A stretch of DNA of 5,297 nt, taken from Candidatus Magasanikiibacteriota bacterium. GTDB taxonomy: Bacteria; Patescibacteriota; Patescibacteriia; Magasanikbacterales; GWA2-37-8. Both the position numbers and the translations under genes were made by a program. The first letter of the stretch is position 1, and each line of letters opens with the position of its first letter. The DNA is taken from assembly GCA_903858555.1 (NCBI GenBank), contig CAIOJG010000010.1, positions 1 to 5,297 of the forward strand, given 5' to 3'. Shown one piece after another: positions 3,693 to 5,297 of the stretch. Under the pieces are notes generated by a model that was not told the origin of the DNA, searched no databases, and was given only the letters and a program-made list of their open reading frames with translations.

Positions 3693-5297
3693 ATGCAAAT
3701 TTTTGATGTCATTAAAACAGCCACAAAAGCGCTAGTTTTGGCCTTTTTGGCTTATCTCAATCTTATCATTTGGCAGAACGCTGCTATCGGGTGGTTTATT
3801 TTTGCTCTATTTTTATTGCTTAGTGCCAGAAATTTGCATTGGTTTTTAGTGAAATATTTTGGTTTATCTCGATCTTTGCGTATCCGAGTGTTAGCTTCGT
3901 TTTTAATTTTGGCGATTTTTGGCAGTATTAACGGGTCGATGATTTGGGTTGGTGGTTGGTCACCATTATTTTTGGTGGCTTCAATTTTTCTCACCGCCTT
4001 TTTGAGTGGAATTTTGAAAATGACCGTTGGTGAAGTGCCGGATACTATGCCGGAAATTTATGATGAAACCAAACAGGTGATTGAGGAATTTCCTAGACCG
4101 ACGCGTTGGGCAACGGTTGTGTTGCTATTGATTGGATTGGGATTTTATTTTTTGGCTCAAAGTCAAACTAGCGCCGCCTTGTCAACACCGTGGCAAACGA
4201 TTGGCGTAAATTATATTTATATATTTTTTGCGGTGACTCTAGTACTGGGCTTGTTAGTTTTTTCACGCTTAAAATCCGCGACCATGTTGTTTTTGTTTAT
4301 CGCGTTTAATTTGCTTTTGCACAGTTATCTGCCGTTATCACATACTTTATTTTATGGTGCCGATGGATGGCGACATATGGCGGTGGAAAATAGTTTATTA
4401 TATAAAACAACTTCACAAATTTTGATTTTTCCATCTTCACCAACAAATTTTTGGCAGAGATTTGATTTTGGTAGTTTGGCCTATTCGCAATTCAACGCGT
4501 TGGCTTTGTTTTTCAAAACCTTTGTAGGTATTGAGTTGCTGGATTTTTTCCGCTGGTTTATGTCGTTGGTTTGGTCATTAGTTTTGCCATTAGTTTTGTT
4601 TGAGATTGCGAGGGTCTTAAATTTTGAAAAGAAAAACGCCTTACTTTTGGTGTGGCTTTCCGCGTTACCATTTGCTTTGCAGGTGAGTGGGAGTTTTACT
4701 TTACCGGCGAATTTGGGATTTTTGGTGTGGCTAGTAGCTGTATTGTTGCAAATAAAATTGACGCGTACCAATACTAAAGCGGGGAATATTTTTATTATTT
4801 TACTTGGTCTGATTTTATTTTTTGGTTACTCTCTGTATTTTATATTATTCTGGGTGAGTTATGTTTTATTTAAATTGAGCGCTTTAAGCACAAAACAAAA
4901 ATCTGTGGGAGCGGTGCTTACATTTTTTACTGGTTTGTCTTTGCCGTTAATTGAACTAGTTTCACATTTTTCCAATCTGAATAGAAAAATTCAATGGTTT
5001 ACACAAGTAAAAACTTTGATTGCAAATTTTACCGGGTGGTACGCTTCGTTTAGCTTGCAACACGCAGATTCATCTGTCGGCAATATAATTTTCAATGAGC
5101 CGCCAGTAAGTGCGATATTTACAAATATCTTTACAAAATTTCCACAGTGGATTTTTATTTTCATGTTGGTATTTTTGGCGGTGTGTATTTTTGGTCTTTA
5201 TCAATTGTATAAAAATAATGAACGAGCCAACAATGTTTGGTTGCAGATGTCAGTAGGGCTATTGGCTGGTTATATTATCTCTCGCTATTTTTTGTCT
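3693..5297 (+). CDS. Large polytopic membrane protein, possibly a GT-C-like glycosyltransferase; 3'-truncated
   Basis: This frame stays open from the ATG at 3693 to the window edge: 535 codons with no stop. The specific family is not recognised. The translation is dominated by hydrophobic helices, about 15 so far by eye: roughly residues 11-28, 30-46, 66-86, 90-109, 139-155, 171-190, 195-212, 285-303, 314-330, 340-354, 364-378, 381-395, 404-420, 485-505 and 517-532. Basic residues cluster in alternate loops (RSLRIR 60-65, SRLKS 191-195, KLTRTNTK 355-362), which places the loop at 213-284 and the loop at 421-484 outside the membrane. The first outer loop carries YGADGWRHM (221-229), with Asp224 and His228, and YSQFNALALFF (264-274). 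An acidic motif in an outer loop plus many helices resembles GT-C glycosyltransferases that use polyprenyl-linked sugars, but that is inference. The M1 start is supported by the TATAAT seven bases upstream; the next in-frame ATG is codon 83. GC is low (21 of 60 bases at 3781-3840). Confidence 0.85.
   Translation, partial: MQIFDVIKTATKALVLAFLAYLNLIIWQNAAIGWFIFALFLLLSARNLHWFLVKYFGLSRSLRIRVLASFLILAIFGSINGSMIWVGGWSPLFLVASIFLTAFLSGILKMTVGEVPDTMPEIYDETKQVIEEFPRPTRWATVVLLLIGLGFYFLAQSQTSAALSTPWQTIGVNYIYIFFAVTLVLGLLVFSRLKSATMLFLFIAFNLLLHSYLPLSHTLFYGADGWRHMAVENSLLYKTTSQILIFPSSPTNFWQRFDFGSLAYSQFNALALFFKTFVGIELLDFFRWFMSLVWSLVLPLVLFEIARVLNFEKKNALLLVWLSALPFALQVSGSFTLPANLGFLVWLVAVLLQIKLTRTNTKAGNIFIILLGLILFFGYSLYFILFWVSYVLFKLSALSTKQKSVGAVLTFFTGLSLPLIELVSHFSNLNRKIQWFTQVKTLIANFTGWYASFSLQHADSSVGNIIFNEPPVSAIFTNIFTKFPQWIFIFMLVFLAVCIFGLYQLYKNNERANNVWLQMSVGLLAGYIISRYFLS

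Noticed and set aside
3752..4771. Two short minus-strand frames (3752-3994 and 4481-4771)
   Set aside because: Both lie opposite the long membrane protein frame. Their lysine/asparagine-rich translations are what the reverse strand of hydrophobic codons produces.
1..5297. CRISPR array, tRNA, rRNA, insertion sequence or prophage genes
   Set aside because: I saw no regularly spaced direct repeats, tRNA-like cloverleaf with a CCA or T-arm signature, rRNA-like sequence, transposase or integrase. The palindrome core at 1103-1158 is branched but lacks tRNA arm motifs.

Overview
The window looks like a piece of a small-genome, low-GC bacterium, most likely a Candidate Phyla Radiation (Patescibacteria) member. 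This rests on the style of the RecR, DnaB, YbaB and L21 sequences, AT-rich codon use, scarce Shine-Dalgarno (SD) sites, and a large polytopic membrane protein of unknown function. The lineage is an inference from sequence alone. No gene contains an in-frame stop, and TAA, TAG and TGA all end genes here, so the standard bacterial code fits.

Layout. (1) Positions 1-234 hold the 3' part of rplU (ribosomal protein L21), followed at once by a compact intrinsic terminator. (2) Positions about 286-960 hold a GC-rich insert-like segment. It carries a stand-alone IMP cyclohydrolase domain, equivalent to the N-terminal half of PurH, with its own candidate promoter and a recognisable SD. A second strong SD-like sequence follows the stop codon with no credible gene behind it. 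(3) Positions 945-1197 are non-coding and dense in inverted repeats: two overlapping, mutually exclusive hairpins, then a roughly 118-bp imperfect palindrome flanked by A and T tracts. The palindrome probably terminates transcription from both sides of a convergent gene pair. (4) Positions 1198-3577, minus strand, hold a tight cluster transcribed dnaB -> ybaB -> recR: replicative helicase, nucleoid-associated protein and recombination mediator. (5) Positions 3578-3692 are a divergent promoter region. (6) From 3693 to the right edge, plus strand, one uninterrupted reading frame of at least 535 codons encodes a polytopic membrane protein (about 15 predicted membrane segments so far). It runs off the window without a stop.

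How the parts relate. dnaB, ybaB and recR form a chromosome-maintenance operon; ybaB and recR are one base apart. The IMP cyclohydrolase would catalyse the last step of de novo purine synthesis, but its usual fusion partner (AICAR transformylase) is not in the window. Its base composition, codon use and translation signal differ from every neighbour, which suggests lateral acquisition. The most unusual items are this isolated GC-rich purH-domain gene, the large palindrome beside it, the apparently leaderless divergent promoters, and the uncharacterised membrane protein.
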